Under the pieces are notes generated by a model. It worked only from the letters and a program-made list of their open reading frames with translations, ran no database searches and was not told the origin of the DNA. From the NCBI GenBank assembly GCA_022790685.1, contig JAAVXQ010000076.1, forward strand, positions 1 through 7,636: a stretch of DNA of 7,636 nt, given 5' to 3'. The translations under genes were made by a program, and so were the position numbers. Below are positions 6,550 to 7,636 of the stretch, piece by piece; position 1 is the stretch's first letter; the number at the start of each line of letters is the position of its first letter. The DNA is from Clostridia bacterium (GTDB lineage: Bacteria > Bacillota > Clostridia > TANB77 > CAG-508).

Positions 6550-7494
6550 ACATAAAAATAGGAAATACGCCTATGGCAGAGATAAAGTACGAATATAAAG
6601 GAAAAGCAGATAGTATTTTTGCTAAACTAGAATATTATAATTATACAGGAAGTATTAAAGACAGAGTTGCTTTTTATATAATTAAGGAAGCTATTAAAAA
6701 TGGAAACTTAAAAGAGGGAATGACAATATATGAAGCTACTAGTGGAAATACTGGAATATCGCTTTCTGCCTTTGGAACTCTTATGGGATATAAAGTTAAA
6801 ATATTTATGCCAGATTGGGTAAGTAGTGAAAGAGTAAAAATAATGAAGCTGTATAGTGCTGAAGTGAAGCTTTTTTCAAAGGAAGAAGGAGGTTTTATCA
6901 AAGCTATAGAAATGGCACGAAAAGAAGCAAAGGAGAATAATGGATTTTTAGCTAATCAATTTGAGAATTATGATAATATTTTAGCACATTATGAAACAAC
7001 TGGATTAGAGATTTTAAATCAAGTATCTGAAATAGGAGGTTTTGTATCTGGAATAGGAACTGGTGGCACATTAATGGGAGTACGGAAAAAGATTAAAAAA
7101 GAGTAATAGAAATATAAAAATTATAGCACTAGAACCAGATAAAATGCCTCTTCTATCACAAAATAGAGTTATTTCTAATCATAAGATAGAAGGAATAGGA
7201 GATGATTTTATTCCTGAATTAGTGGATAAAAAAACTATTGATAAAGTAATAGTAGTTAATGATGATGATGCAATTAATATGTCAAGAATATTGGCAAAAG
7301 AATTAGGAATGGGAATAGGAATATCATCAGGAGCAAACTTTATAGCATCAGTAATTGCAAAAGAAAATATAGAGGGAAATGTAGTAACAGTTTTTGCAGA
7401 TGATAATAAGAAATATTTATCTACTGAACTTAGTGATGAAATTTGCGATAGAGAAGATTTTATTTCTAATAATATAAAAATATTAAAAAAATAA
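6546..7494 (+). CDS. cysK: Cysteine synthase-type PLP enzyme, interrupted by a +1 frameshift
   Basis: Cysteine synthase (O-acetylserine sulfhydrylase) makes cysteine from O-acetylserine and sulfide in the cytoplasm, using pyridoxal phosphate (PLP). Frame 0 gives 186 residues and stops at 7104-7106. The remainder lies in the next frame up to 7494. Removing the C at 7083 gives one 315-residue protein, the normal family length. Motifs in order are GNTP near the start, TGSIKDR with the PLP lysine K38, the substrate loop TSGNTG (65-70), MPDWVSSER (89-96), QFEN (138-141), the phosphate loop GTGGT (171-175), then after the break HKIEGIGDDFIP (212-223), the SSGAN segment (260-264) whose Ser contacts the PLP ring, and YLST. 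Motifs on both sides are intact. Closely related enzymes (cystathionine beta-synthase, CysM) cannot be fully excluded, so the symbol is provisional. No other sulfur genes are adjacent. Confidence 0.85.
7076..7106 (+). other. Putative +1 recoding site in the cysteine synthase gene
   Basis: Codons run ATG GGA GTA CGG AAA AAG and reach TAA six codons after CGG. Without the C at 7083 the reading is GTA GGA AAA AGA TTA AAA AAG AGT, giving GVGKRLKKSNRNIKIIALEPDK, which fits the family's GVGRYLK...IKIVAVEP. The C is not in a homopolymer. SD-like GGGAG (7076-7080) lies 2 bases before CGG. The core GTN-CGGAA is shared with the deoB site. Confidence 0.6.
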
Positions 7495-7497
7495 AAA

Positions 7498-7527
7498 TTA
7501 ATATCTAGTTCATAATTTAAGTATAAT
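7498..7527 (+). promoter_or_regulatory. Possible promoter for the last gene
   Basis: A perfect -10 hexamer TATAAT (7522-7527) lies 18 bases after TTAATA (7498-7503), a moderate -35 match. Transcription would start near 7534, about 25 bases before the ATG at 7560. No terminator hairpin is visible between the cysteine synthase stop and this gene, so read-through is also possible. Confidence 0.4.
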
Positions 7528-7559
7528 ATATTTAAAGTATAAAATAGAAAAGGAAAAAT

Positions 7560-7636
7560 ATGGAAAAAGTAGAAGAAAATAAAAGTAGTAATAAACGAAC
7601 TAACATATTAGGAGTAAGCCTATGGAGAATACTTGC
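7560..7636 (+). CDS. Start of a gene cut by the window edge, possible membrane protein
   Basis: Twenty-five complete codons are present, beginning MEKVEENKSSNKRTNILGVSLWRIL. The start ATG follows an AAAAGGAAA ribosome binding site. A polar, charged N-terminus leads into a hydrophobic stretch starting with LWRIL. This resembles the opening of small multi-helix membrane proteins of the 'putative ABC transporter type IV' group (PF06541), but too little is visible for an assignment. Codon use (AGT, AAA, AGA, one CGA) is like that of the preceding genes. Confidence 0.55.
   Translation, partial: MEKVEENKSSNKRTNILGVSLWRIL

Noticed and set aside
3618..7085. Explaining the breaks only by reassignment of CGG to another amino acid or of a stop codon
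   Set aside because: Reassignment would not restore the frame; the conserved sequence continues only in the +1 frame.
7144..7494. A separate 116-residue gene starting at ATG 7144
   Set aside because: It has no ribosome binding site, the frame extends upstream with family-like residues (IKIIALEPDK), and it is clearly the C-terminal third of cysteine synthase.
1..7636. CRISPR array, tRNA, rRNA or insertion sequence
   Set aside because: No regularly spaced repeats, cloverleaf, rRNA-like sequence or transposase is visible anywhere in the window.

Overview
The window is low-GC DNA (AT-rich spacers, A-rich coding strand, AGA as almost the only arginine codon, strong AAGGAGG-type ribosome binding sites, every complete gene ending in TAA). 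This fits an uncultured, probably gut-associated member of the Clostridia or a related low-GC Firmicute; the species cannot be named from the sequence. All genes read on the + strand.

Layout. (1) 1-712: a small membrane protein related to the DUF1385/YqhQ family, visibly richer in G+C and in different codons than everything after it. (2) 731-806: a long, probably bidirectional terminator that closes this segment. (3) 841-3477: a very good promoter and an 853-residue, coiled-coil-rich, highly charged protein I do not recognise. (4) 3543-4716: phosphopentomutase (deoB), broken by a +1 shift after codon 26. (5) 4824-6275: a Wzx/PST-type polysaccharide flippase, then a terminator. (6) 6329-6545: a leader with several inverted repeats. 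(7) 6546-7494: a cysteine synthase-type PLP enzyme, also broken by a +1 shift. (8) 7560-end: the first 25 codons of another gene.

The main result is that the two frame breaks look alike. In deoB the sequence is GTC-C-GGA-AGT and in the cysteine synthase GTA-C-GGA-AAA. In each, one extra C lies between a Val codon and a conserved Gly codon, so frame 0 presents a CGG triplet. Skipping the C, or reading CGGA as a four-base Gly codon, restores a full-length, motif-complete enzyme in both. CGG occurs in frame nowhere else in the roughly 2,000 codons from 916 onward. This suggests +1 recoding at a rare or undecoded CGG codon rather than two unrelated sequencing errors or pseudogenes. The argument rests on two sites. 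CGN codons are rare here anyway, and the foreign-looking DUF1385-like gene reads CGG twice as ordinary Arg, so it is both a control and a possible counterexample.

Otherwise the genes are housekeeping (nucleoside/pentose phosphate metabolism, cysteine synthesis) and envelope-related (flippase), without an obvious common pathway. Several ribosome binding sites lie in or next to small inverted repeats, most notably a perfect 8-bp hairpin between the Shine-Dalgarno sequence and the start codon of the cysteine synthase.
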